Below are positions 1 to 7,783 of a stretch of 64,000 nucleotides of DNA, piece after piece. The number at the start of each line of letters is the position of its first letter. Position 1 is the first letter of the stretch. Made by a program: the position numbers and the translations under genes. The notes beneath the pieces were generated by a model, which was not told the DNA's origin, did no database searches, and saw nothing but the letters and a program-made list of their open reading frames with translations. Origin of the DNA: Mesorhizobium sp. Root157 (GTDB lineage Bacteria > Pseudomonadota > Alphaproteobacteria > Rhizobiales > Rhizobiaceae); assembly GCF_001427385.1 (NCBI RefSeq), contig NZ_LMGJ01000005.1, forward strand, positions 18,288 through 82,287. The letters run 5' to 3'.

Positions 1-573
1 CGCACGTTTGCTCCGGCCGCATCCGGCGACGGCATCGTGTCGCCGACACTGGAAGCGACGCTCGACAATCTGCGCGAAACGTTCCGGCACATTTCCGACC
101 GCCAGCTGGCCGGCATCGCCGCCAAGCTTTCGGACCGGCGCGGCCACATGTACCTGATCGGCGGACGCTTCACCGATCCGCTGGCCCGCTACATGGCGGC
201 CCACATGGCGATCATCCGCCCCAACGTCTTTCACCTCTCCGGGCAGGAAAGCATCTGGCGCGACCGGCTGATCGACATGGGCAAGCATGACGTGCTTTTG
301 ATCTTCGACATCCGCCGCTACCAGGAAAGCCTGGTCCGCTTTGCGGAAAAGGCCCATCACCGCGGAGTCCAGATCGTGTTGGTCACCGATCAGTGGCTGT
401 CGCCGATCGCCCGCTTTGCCAGGCATGTCGTCGCCGGCCGCACGGCCATGCCCTCGGCCTGGGACTCTTCGGCTTCGCTCTTCGTCATCGCCGAAACGCT
501 GATCGACGCGGTTACGCGCCAACTCGATACGGAAGGCGCACGCCGCATCCGCGAGATGGAAGAGCTGCGCTAA
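1..573 (+). CDS. RpiR/MurR-family regulator, SIS domain (5' truncated)
   Basis: The reading frame is open from the first base of the window, so the gene begins outside it and only the C-terminal 190 residues are visible. They form a sugar isomerase (SIS) domain: an opening strand with the glycine-rich YLIGG stretch near visible residue 53, then the LLIFDIRRY strand and the VQIVLVTDQ strand of the second half. In RpiR-type regulators this domain binds a phosphosugar and follows an N-terminal helix-turn-helix, which would lie upstream of the window. An internal GTG at position 37 is not needed. Ligand and targets cannot be told from this fragment. Confidence 0.85.
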   Translation, partial: RTFAPAASGDGIVSPTLEATLDNLRETFRHISDRQLAGIAAKLSDRRGHMYLIGGRFTDPLARYMAAHMAIIRPNVFHLSGQESIWRDRLIDMGKHDVLLIFDIRRYQESLVRFAEKAHHRGVQIVLVTDQWLSPIARFARHVVAGRTAMPSAWDSSASLFVIAETLIDAVTRQLDTEGARRIREMEELR

Positions 574-662
574 CCACGCGAACGTTACGCAGATTTAATG
601 TGCTTTGGGACCAGACACTTGGCATAAGGGCTCCATATCGAGCATTCCTTGCAAATTCTCGG

Positions 663-668
663 TATAAT
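663..668 (+). promoter_or_regulatory. Candidate -10 box upstream of RND adaptor gene
   Basis: A perfect TATAAT hexamer lies 65 bases before the chosen ATG of the efflux adaptor. No convincing -35 hexamer is seen 16-18 bases upstream (GAGCAT region), so this is a weak promoter call resting on the -10 box alone. Confidence 0.35.
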
Positions 669-733
669 GTGCCCAGCTATCCCGGCGCTGTGAAGCCGGC
701 AGGCGCAATATCAGATTGCATACCGGAGCTCCG

Positions 734-1891
734 ATGACCGCCTGGAAGCAGCTAGTTTTGGCCCTCGTGATCCTTGTCGCGGCCGCCGCCGCCTGGGTTC
801 GCTTTTTTCCGGGCGCGCCGGAAGTGCTCGCGCGCTGGGGCATCGAATGGGCGCATGCCTCGACGCCGGCGACGGAGACCGGTTCGATCCGGCGCAACGC
901 GCAGGGCGCAGGCGAGCACCAGAAGGTCATCGTCGTCACGGCCCCGGCAACGGCCGCCACCATCAACGACAGGCTGCAGGCAATCGGCACCGGCCGCGCC
1001 AAGGCGACCGTCGGCGTAACCCCCTACGGCTCCGGCCGGCTGACGGAGGTTCTTGTCCAGTCCGGCGCGCATGTCGCGAAGGACCAGATTATCGCCAAGC
1101 TCGATTCGGCGACCGAGGAAATCGCCGTCGAACGCGCCCGCGCCGAGCGCGACGATGCTGTTGCCAAGGCCGAGCGCATGCGCCAGTTGCGGGCCTCGAA
1201 CGCGGCGACGCAGGTGCAGTTGACGGATGCCGAACTGGCGCAGCGCAACGCCGAATTGTCCCTGCATGACGCCGAGGTGGCGCTCGAACGCCGCTCCATC
1301 ACCTCGCCCATTTCCGGTATCGTCGGCATCTTGCCGATCGAAGCCGGCAATTACGTCACCAGCCAGTCGTCCATCGCCACCATCGACGACCGCTCGAGCA
1401 TCCTGGTTGATTTCTACGTGCCGGAGCGCTTCGCCCCGGCAATCAATATCGGCGCACCGATCACCGCGACACCGCTGGCCAACCCCGACAACCGCTATGA
1501 CGGTGCGGTTTCGGCGATCGACAACAGGATCGACGAGAAGAGCCGCACGCTGTGGGTGCAGGCGACGATCGACAACCCCTCCGATTCGTTGCGCGCCGGC
1601 ATGGCCTTCCAGATCGGCATGCAATTTGCCGGCAACACCTATCCTGCCGTAAGCCCGCTGGCGGTGCAGTGGGGCACCGACGGCGCCTTCATCTGGACGG
1701 TGGAGGGCGGCAAGGCCAAGCGCGTTCCCGTACGCATCATCCAGCGCAATACTGAAAACGTCCTCGTAGACGGCCCGGTCAAGGCCGGCGCCATCGTCGT
1801 GACCGAGGGCGTGCAAAGCGTTCGTGAAGGCAGCGGCGTGAGCATTGCGGCGAGCGGCGAACCGCAAGCTGCCGAAGCCGGCGGCTCGTGA
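734..1891 (+). CDS. RND efflux pump periplasmic adaptor (HlyD/MexE-like MFP)
   Basis: A 385-residue membrane fusion protein linking an inner-membrane RND pump to an outer-membrane channel. A hydrophobic anchor occupies residues 5-25. The first lipoyl half (YGSGRLTEVLVQSG) follows at about 100, then a coiled-coil hairpin rich in Ala, Glu and Arg (about 135-185), the second lipoyl half (ISGIVGILPIEAGNYV) and a beta-barrel. The ATG at 734 is preferred because GGAG lies five bases upstream; the longer frame would need a TTG at 716. The permease gene starts 13 bases downstream, so the two form an operon. No TolC-like gene is present in the window, so an outer channel must come from elsewhere. The substrate is unknown. 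Confidence 0.9.
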   Translation: MTAWKQLVLALVILVAAAAAWVRFFPGAPEVLARWGIEWAHASTPATETGSIRRNAQGAGEHQKVIVVTAPATAATINDRLQAIGTGRAKATVGVTPYGSGRLTEVLVQSGAHVAKDQIIAKLDSATEEIAVERARAERDDAVAKAERMRQLRASNAATQVQLTDAELAQRNAELSLHDAEVALERRSITSPISGIVGILPIEAGNYVTSQSSIATIDDRSSILVDFYVPERFAPAINIGAPITATPLANPDNRYDGAVSAIDNRIDEKSRTLWVQATIDNPSDSLRAGMAFQIGMQFAGNTYPAVSPLAVQWGTDGAFIWTVEGGKAKRVPVRIIQRNTENVLVDGPVKAGAIVVTEGVQSVREGSGVSIAASGEPQAAEAGGS

Positions 1892-1904
1892 GCGGGATGC
1901 CACG

Positions 1905-4900
1905 ATGAAGAACGAAACCCAAAACGGCGAAACCGGCCTGACAGCGCTGTTCATCCGCCGTCCCGTCATGGCCTTCGTCATCAATACGCTGATCGCCGTT
2001 GCCGGCCTCGCCGCCTTCTACGGCGTGGAGGTGCGCGAACTGCCGGACGTGGACCGGGCGGTGATTTCGGTCAGCACCAACTTCTCGGGCGCCGCCGCCG
2101 AAACCGTGGACCGGGAACTGACCGATGTGATCGAGGGCGTCGTCGCCCGCGTTTCCGGCGTCAAGTCGATATCGTCGCGATCCTCTTACGGCTCCAGCCG
2201 CGTGACCGTCGAATTCAACGACGGCGTGGACCTGAACGTTGCGGCTTCCGACGTGCGCGACGCGGTCGGGCGCATCACCAGCCAGATACCGGACGAGGCG
2301 GATGCGCCCCGCATCGTCAAGGCCGACGCCAATGCCGATGCGGTGATACGCCTTGCCGTGACTTCGGACACCATGTCGGTCGAAGACATGACGACCATCG
2401 TGGAAGACCAGATCGAGGATACGCTGGCTTCGGTATCCGGCGTGGCCGACGTGCAGATCTACGGCGACCGCGAAAAGATATTCCGCATCGACGTCGACCA
2501 GGCCAAACTGGCCAGCCTTGGCTACACCGTCGCCGACCTGCGCCGCGTGCTTGCTTCGGTCGCCTTCGATTCGCCGTCCGGATCGATCACCACCAGCGAT
2601 CAGAACCTGATCGTGCGCACCACCGCTGAAGTGAACACGCCAGAGGCCTTCGAGCAGATCGTCATCGACGGCACGACCCATATCGGCGACGTGGCGACGG
2701 TGACGCTGGGCCCCGACACCGGCCAGAGCACGTTGCGCTCGGACGGCAAGGCCGGCATCGGCATCGGCATCGTGCGCGCCGCCGAATCCAACACGCTGGA
2801 TATCTCCAACGGCGTGAAGGCAGCCGTCGCCTCAATTCAGGAAAATCTTCCGCAAGGCATGACCATCAAGGTGACCAGCGACGACGCGGTGTTCGTCAGC
2901 GGCGCCGTGCACGAAGTCGAGATCGCGCTGATGCTGGCCATCTCCATCGTGCTGATCGTCATCTACGTGTTCCTGCTCGACTGGCGCGCGACGCTGATCC
3001 CCGCCCTGTCGATGCCGGTGGCGATGATCGGGACCATCGCGGCCATCTATCTTGCCGGTTTCTCGATCAACATCCTGACCTTGCTGGCGCTGGTGCTTGC
3101 CACCGGACTTGTGGTGGACGACGCCATCGTAGTGCTGGAAAACATCGTGCGCCGCCGCAACGAGGGGCTGGGGCCGCGCGCTGCCGCCGTGCTCGGCGCC
3201 AAGGAAGTGTTCTTCGCCGTCATCGCCACCACCGCCACGCTGGTCGCCGTGTTCGTGCCGATCTCCTTTCTGCCCGGCCAGACCGGCGGCCTGTTTCGCG
3301 AATTCGGCTTCGTGCTCGCCATCGCGGTGCTTCTGTCCTGCGTCGTGGCGCTGACGCTCTGCCCGATGCTGGCATCGCGCATGCTGACCGGCGCCTCGCT
3401 TCATCCCGGCGGCAATCGCGGCATCGTCGGCAGGATCGGCAGGGCGCTGGGAAATCTCTACCGGCGCTGCCTGCGCGCCTGCCTCGACGCACCGTGGCTG
3501 GTCGTTTTGGCGGCAATTCTGTTTGCCGGCACCGCCTTTGCCCTGTTCGGCACCATCCGCCAGGAATTGACGCCTACCGAGGACCGCTCCGTCGTGCTGA
3601 TGCGCATCAACGCACCGCAAGGCGTGAGCCTCGACTATACCGCCTCGCAGATCCGCCAGATCGAAGCGCTCCTGGAGCCGATGCGCAAATCGGGCGAGAT
3701 CGAAAGCACCTTCCAGTTTGCCGGTAACGGCGGTTCCTACAACAGCGGCTTCATGGTGGTGACGCTGGCGCCGTGGGATCAGCGCAGCCGCACCCAGCAG
3801 CAGATCATGGCTGAGATCAGGGCGCTTGCCGCGGCCGTGCCAAGCGTGCAGGTCTTCACCATGCAGCCGAACAGCCTCGGCATTCGCGGCGCCGGCAACG
3901 GCCTGCAGTTCGCTTTGGTCGGCAACGATCGCACGGCTTTGAGCGAGGCGGCGAACAAGATCATCGACGAATTGCGCAACGACCCGCGCTTCCAGCAGCC
4001 CCGGCTGTCGATCGACCCGACCCAGCCGCAGCTTGCCGTGGCCATCGACCGGGAGCGCGCCTCCGATCTCGGCATCGACATCACCGGCCTTGCCAACACC
4101 TTGCAAGCCATGCTGGACGGCAACGACATCGGCGACGTCTATATCGGCGACCGCGCCTATGGCGTGAAGCTGGTGTCGACCACCAATCCGATCAACGATC
4201 CGACCGATCTGGAGAACGTGTTCCTCAAGACCGGCGACGGACGCTACGTGCCGATGTCGACCATCGCCACGCTGACCGAGAAGGCGGTGCCGCCGACGCT
4301 GACACGCGAGCAAAGGCAGCCTTCGGTCGCCGTCACCACCAACCTCGCCGACGATTTCGCACTGGGCGACGCGCTGAGCCGGGTAAAGGAGATCGCCAAT
4401 CCGCTGCTGCCCGCAGGCGCGCGGCTGCTGCCGCAGGCCGAGGCCGCGACGCTTGGCGAAACCAACAGCGGCATGGTCACCATCTTCGGCTTCGCGCTGG
4501 TCATCATCCTCCTGGTGCTGGCGGCGCAGTTCGAGAGCTTCGTTTCGGCAATCATCATCATGGCGACGGTGCCGCTGGGGCTGGCCTGCGCCATCCTGGC
4601 CATGATCCTGACCGGCACCAGCCTCAACGCCTACAGCCAGATCGGCCTTGTGCTCCTGGTCGGCGTGATGGCCAAGAACGGCATCCTCATCGTCGAGTTC
4701 GCCAATCAGTTGCGTGATCGGGGGCTTGGCGTGCGCGAAGCGATCGAAGAAGCATCCAACATCCGGCTCAGGCCGGTGATGATGACGATGATCTGTACCG
4801 TGCTTGGCGGCCTGCCGCTGGTGCTGGCCAGCGGTGCCGGCGCCGAGGCGCGCATTGCGCTGGGCTGGGTGATCGTCGGGGGTCTCGGCCTTGCGGCGAT

Positions 4901-5033
4901 CTCGACGCTGTTCCTGACGCCGGTCGCCTATCTCCTGCTCGGCCGTTTCGTCCAGCCGAAGTCGCACGAAGAGGCCCGCCTGAAGCGCGAACTGGAGGAA
5001 GCCGCCTACACCAATGTGGAGCCGGCCGAATAA
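1905..5033 (+). CDS. RND (HAE1-type) multidrug efflux permease
   Basis: A 1042-residue proton-driven inner-membrane transporter of full AcrB/MexF-class length. The first membrane helix is near residues 15-35 (PVMAFVINTLIAVAGLAAF), followed by a large periplasmic loop, then helices 2-6 from about 345. The paired aspartates of the proton relay are visible in GLVVDDAIVVLENI, and the helix-4 to helix-6 segment includes FLPGQTGGLFREFGFVLAI. A second periplasmic loop and the second helix bundle (from about 865) complete the duplicated fold. The ATG at 1905 has AGCGGGA upstream; the frame stays open 20 codons further up, inside the adaptor gene. The sequence resembles the MexF/MexI/VexF group, but the substrate cannot be inferred. 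Confidence 0.93.
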   Translation: MKNETQNGETGLTALFIRRPVMAFVINTLIAVAGLAAFYGVEVRELPDVDRAVISVSTNFSGAAAETVDRELTDVIEGVVARVSGVKSISSRSSYGSSRVTVEFNDGVDLNVAASDVRDAVGRITSQIPDEADAPRIVKADANADAVIRLAVTSDTMSVEDMTTIVEDQIEDTLASVSGVADVQIYGDREKIFRIDVDQAKLASLGYTVADLRRVLASVAFDSPSGSITTSDQNLIVRTTAEVNTPEAFEQIVIDGTTHIGDVATVTLGPDTGQSTLRSDGKAGIGIGIVRAAESNTLDISNGVKAAVASIQENLPQGMTIKVTSDDAVFVSGAVHEVEIALMLAISIVLIVIYVFLLDWRATLIPALSMPVAMIGTIAAIYLAGFSINILTLLALVLATGLVVDDAIVVLENIVRRRNEGLGPRAAAVLGAKEVFFAVIATTATLVAVFVPISFLPGQTGGLFREFGFVLAIAVLLSCVVALTLCPMLASRMLTGASLHPGGNRGIVGRIGRALGNLYRRCLRACLDAPWLVVLAAILFAGTAFALFGTIRQELTPTEDRSVVLMRINAPQGVSLDYTASQIRQIEALLEPMRKSGEIESTFQFAGNGGSYNSGFMVVTLAPWDQRSRTQQQIMAEIRALAAAVPSVQVFTMQPNSLGIRGAGNGLQFALVGNDRTALSEAANKIIDELRNDPRFQQPRLSIDPTQPQLAVAIDRERASDLGIDITGLANTLQAMLDGNDIGDVYIGDRAYGVKLVSTTNPINDPTDLENVFLKTGDGRYVPMSTIATLTEKAVPPTLTREQRQPSVAVTTNLADDFALGDALSRVKEIANPLLPAGARLLPQAEAATLGETNSGMVTIFGFALVIILLVLAAQFESFVSAIIIMATVPLGLACAILAMILTGTSLNAYSQIGLVLLVGVMAKNGILIVEFANQLRDRGLGVREAIEEASNIRLRPVMMTMICTVLGGLPLVLASGAGAEARIALGWVIVGGLGLAAISTLFLTPVAYLLLGRFVQPKSHEEARLKRELEEAAYTNVEPAE

Positions 5034-5144
5034 GGCATGGCCGTAGGCCTGTCGCCGCCGGATGACAAGGCGGGCTCAACCCTCTATTGGTGCCGCATCA
5101 GGTCGCAGTGACCTGGGCGCGACCCAAGACGAGAACCGATCCGA

Positions 5145-5624
5145 ATGACCCCGATCACGCTCGAGCAGTTACTGGACAGCCCCGGCAAGGAAGTCGGCGT
5201 TTCGCCATGGCGGGTGGTCTCGCAGACCATGATCGACCAATTCGCCGACGCCACCGACGATCACCAGTTCATCCATTGCGACCCGGAACGCGCGGCGCGC
5301 GAAACGCCTTTCGGCGGCACCATCGCCCACGGATTCCTGCTTCTGTCGCTGTTGTCCGCCATGACCTTCGAGACTTTGCCGCCCCTGGAAAACGGCAAGA
5401 TGGGCGTCAATCAAGGCTTCGACCAGATCCGCTTCCTGGCACCGGTCAAGACCGGGTCGCGCATCCGCGCCCGCTTCGTCTTGGCCGACGTCAAGGCCCG
5501 CCCCTCCGGCTGGGTGCAGGTAACGCATGACGTTACCGTCGAAATCGAAGGCGCCAGGAAGCCGGCGCTCACCGCACGCTGGCTGACGCTGACCTTTGTC
5601 GAGCCGCAACGGCAGCCCGCCTGA
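5145..5624 (+). CDS. MaoC-like hot-dog fold enoyl-CoA hydratase/dehydratase
   Basis: A 159-residue single hot-dog domain protein of the R-specific hydratase (MaoC/PhaJ) family. The hydratase signature is in DATDDHQFIHCDPERA near residues 37-52, giving the catalytic Asp and His, followed by the central hot-dog helix with GGTIAHGFLLLSLLS. Such proteins hydrate or dehydrate acyl-CoA intermediates. It stands between the efflux operon and a TetR gene, so gene context gives no substrate clue. The TetR gene downstream has its own candidate promoter. Confidence 0.88.
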   Translation: MTPITLEQLLDSPGKEVGVSPWRVVSQTMIDQFADATDDHQFIHCDPERAARETPFGGTIAHGFLLLSLLSAMTFETLPPLENGKMGVNQGFDQIRFLAPVKTGSRIRARFVLADVKARPSGWVQVTHDVTVEIEGARKPALTARWLTLTFVEPQRQPA

Positions 5625-5682
5625 TTTCCCGAGCGGCGTAGCGGGCAGCGGTTGCGCGTCAACCATGTTCCCTTGCGGCATC

Positions 5683-5710
5683 TTGCTCCCTCGCCCACGG
5701 GCTTTATATA
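5683..5710 (+). promoter_or_regulatory. Candidate promoter of TetR-family gene
   Basis: A TTGCTC -35-like hexamer (5683-5688) and a TATATA -10-like hexamer (5705-5710) are separated by 16 bases, 34 bases ahead of the TTG start codon. The layout is plausible for a housekeeping sigma factor promoter, but it rests only on sequence resemblance. Confidence 0.45.
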
Positions 5711-5743
5711 GGAATCGGGGACGGGAGTGAGAAAGGTCAGCTG

Positions 5744-6388
5744 TTGTTGCACAACGCCAAGCAGCGTCGTGAGCTGCGCAGGGCGAGTTTGCGTTCCGAA
5801 CTGATCGCCGCAGCCCACAAGCTCGTCCAGGAAGAGGGCTATGACGCCCTGACCATCCGAAAATTGGCACAGCGTGTCGGCCTCGCGCCGATGTCGGTCT
5901 ATTCCTATTTCGCCGACAAGCAGGACATCCTCTACGCCCTGGCCGAAGACGCGTTCGAAGCGCTGGCCCAGCGTATCGAGCAACACCAGTCCGACGATCC
6001 GCTGGAGGCATTGCGCGCCGTGATGGTCGAATATGCCGCCTTCGGCCTCGGCAACCCCGACGAATACCGCATCGTCGCCATGACCGAACATGTCACGCCT
6101 GCGGAAAAACTGGAGGCGGGCCAGCCGCAAGAGCGCAATCCGGCTATGGAACTGCTGATCGGCCGCGTCGAGGCGTGCGTGAAAGCCGGCAAGCTGAGCG
6201 GCGACGCCCGCGCGATCGCCACCATGCTGTGGGCGGTGGGGCACGGCACGATCGCCTTGCTGATCACATTTCCTCACTATCAGTTCGGCGAGGCGAAGGT
6301 CTTCGCAGAACGCATGTACGATCTCACCCTCGCAGGCCTGACCGCCCAACACATCGCGCCATTGAGCGACGAACCCGCCACCTGCTGA
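5744..6388 (+). CDS. TetR/AcrR-family transcriptional regulator
   Basis: A 214-residue one-component repressor. The N-terminal DNA-binding region (about residues 17-63) shows the classic TetR arrangement: helix 1 with IAAAHKLVQEEGYDALT, the recognition helix region IRKLAQRVGLAPMSVYSYFADK, then a variable ligand-binding domain resembling the TetR_C_33 type. The start is a TTG with GAAAGG seven bases upstream (5731-5736); no in-frame ATG fits as well. The neighbouring MaoC-like gene on the same strand or the RND operon could be targets, but no operator was identified. Confidence 0.88.
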   Translation: MLHNAKQRRELRRASLRSELIAAAHKLVQEEGYDALTIRKLAQRVGLAPMSVYSYFADKQDILYALAEDAFEALAQRIEQHQSDDPLEALRAVMVEYAAFGLGNPDEYRIVAMTEHVTPAEKLEAGQPQERNPAMELLIGRVEACVKAGKLSGDARAIATMLWAVGHGTIALLITFPHYQFGEAKVFAERMYDLTLAGLTAQHIAPLSDEPATC

Positions 6389-6487
6389 TCGCGGCAAGAC
6401 GCCCTGCTTGCCGGCACCCACGTTCAACCCGCTTGCGCGAATGGCGGCCTTTGAGCGTTACTTCAGGTTGTGCCTAGATCAAAAGCC

Positions 6488-6551
6488 GTACATGTACAAT
6501 TTTACTTGAAATCGACCTTCCGTAAGGGTAGGTGTATTGCGTACACGTACG
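6488..6551. promoter_or_regulatory. Paired GTAC palindromes before small secreted-protein gene
   Basis: A perfect palindrome GTACATGTAC (6488-6497) and a second one, CGTAC-AC-GTACG (6540-6551), lie with centres 53 bases apart, 32 bases ahead of the start codon of the downstream small gene. They flank a CTTGAA box. They could be binding sites of a dimeric regulator; this is a suggestion from symmetry only. Confidence 0.3.
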
Positions 6552-6582
6552 AACAATCAACCAGCCTGATGGAGAATTGACG

Positions 6583-6816
6583 GTGAAGAAGACCGCTCTC
6601 GCCCTCGCGGCCCTGCTGATCCTGCCGAGCGGCGCAATGGCTGCTCAATCCGCGTCGAAGTCGAAGGCCAAACCGGCCCCTGCCTGCACGCAAACCACCA
6701 CCAATCTCGATTGCGCGACGACTGGAACGGTCGAGAGGCCGAATACCGCCGTATCCGCCGGCAAGCCAAAGGTAGGCATCGACGTCAATCCATGGATCAT
6801 GCCGTCTGCCTTCTGA
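6583..6816 (+). CDS. Small secreted protein, unknown function
   Basis: A 77-residue protein with a clear Sec signal peptide: KK, then an Ala/Leu-rich core ending in SGAMAAQ, with likely cleavage near residue 20. The mature part is about 57 residues, Lys/Ala/Pro-rich at first, then has two cysteines (in PACTQT and LDCATT) that could form a disulfide. The GTG at 6583 has GGAG eight bases upstream; earlier in-frame codons would put charged residues before the signal peptide. A hairpin terminator follows directly. I do not recognise the family. Confidence 0.7.
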   Translation: MKKTALALAALLILPSGAMAAQSASKSKAKPAPACTQTTTNLDCATTGTVERPNTAVSAGKPKVGIDVNPWIMPSAF

Positions 6817-6846
6817 TCACCTGCGTTCGACTAGCGACGCAGATCG

Positions 6847-6880
6847 ACGGGCGCGCCATGTCATGGCCGCCCGTTTTGCT
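6847..6880 (+). terminator. Rho-independent terminator
   Basis: Arms ACGGGC (6847-6852) and GCCCGT (6869-6874) enclose a second inverted pair GCCATG/CATGGC, and a TTTTGCTT tract follows. It lies 30 bases after the stop of the small secreted-protein gene on the same strand. Confidence 0.6.
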
Positions 6881-6903
6881 TGAAAAGCGCTTTGGAAGCC
6901 GGA

Positions 6904-7158
<255 letters not shown>

Positions 7159-7195
7159 TTAGATAGGGTGGCAGCCGGGCAAACCCAAATCCGGC

Positions 7196-7783
7196 TCAGA
7201 CTGCCGCGTCACGTGCTGCGTCCTTGAGGAAAGTAAAGACATAGTCCGAGAAGGAACGCCAGCATTCGACCCGGAAGGTGTACGCCGCCGGGCGATAGAG
7301 CAGGATTTCGGACTTGCCGAACACGGTGCGGGTTGAGGCGCCGACCGGGAAGGCATCGAGCGACAGGTCCTGCGGGCAACCGGCACTCACCGTCGCCTCG
7401 CCCCCCGGACCGGAAACGGCAAAGGCAACGTTGCGGTGTGAGACGCCGACCGCGGAGTGCATGGCTTTCGCCTTGGCGCAATCGGCAAGCAGATCGCCGC
7501 CGGCCTCATCGAAGATGAACCATTCGTCCGGCCCCAACCATAGAGCGGTGCGGCCATTCTTGCTGGCCGACGTCTTGGGCTTTTGCGGCAAAGTCAGCCC
7601 AAGCGCTCTCGACAGCGAGGCAACCGACGCCTCGGGCGCCCTCAGTGACAGGCGCTCGGCCGGCGGCAGTACGGTGATCTTGACGTTTGGCCCCGACACG
7701 TCGTTCCCAGCCAGCGCCGGCCGGCGCTCGACGGACGCCACCGCCTGCGCGGAAGCCGCTTTTTTCACAGCCGCCTTAGCCAT
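7196..7783 (-). CDS. soxG: Sarcosine oxidase subunit gamma
   Basis: A 195-residue small subunit of heterotetrameric sarcosine oxidase, related to the GcvT-like fold and needed for assembly. After a Lys/Ala-rich N-terminus it shows the family pattern with ALWLGPDEWFIFDE (about 105-118) and a C-terminal VECWRSFSDYVFTFLKDAA helix. Its ATG overlaps the end of soxA by eight bases (ATGGCTAA), so it is translationally coupled and the last gene of the soxBDAG operon. The longer open frame upstream to 7924 overlaps soxA and is rejected. Confidence 0.9.
   Translation of the reverse strand: MAKAAVKKAASAQAVASVERRPALAGNDVSGPNVKITVLPPAERLSLRAPEASVASLSRALGLTLPQKPKTSASKNGRTALWLGPDEWFIFDEAGGDLLADCAKAKAMHSAVGVSHRNVAFAVSGPGGEATVSAGCPQDLSLDAFPVGASTRTVFGKSEILLYRPAAYTFRVECWRSFSDYVFTFLKDAARDAAV

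Noticed and set aside
2832..4967. 711-residue open frame on the minus strand
   Set aside because: It is the antisense shadow of the RND permease; composition is extremely His/Gln/Arg/Asp-rich without any domain.
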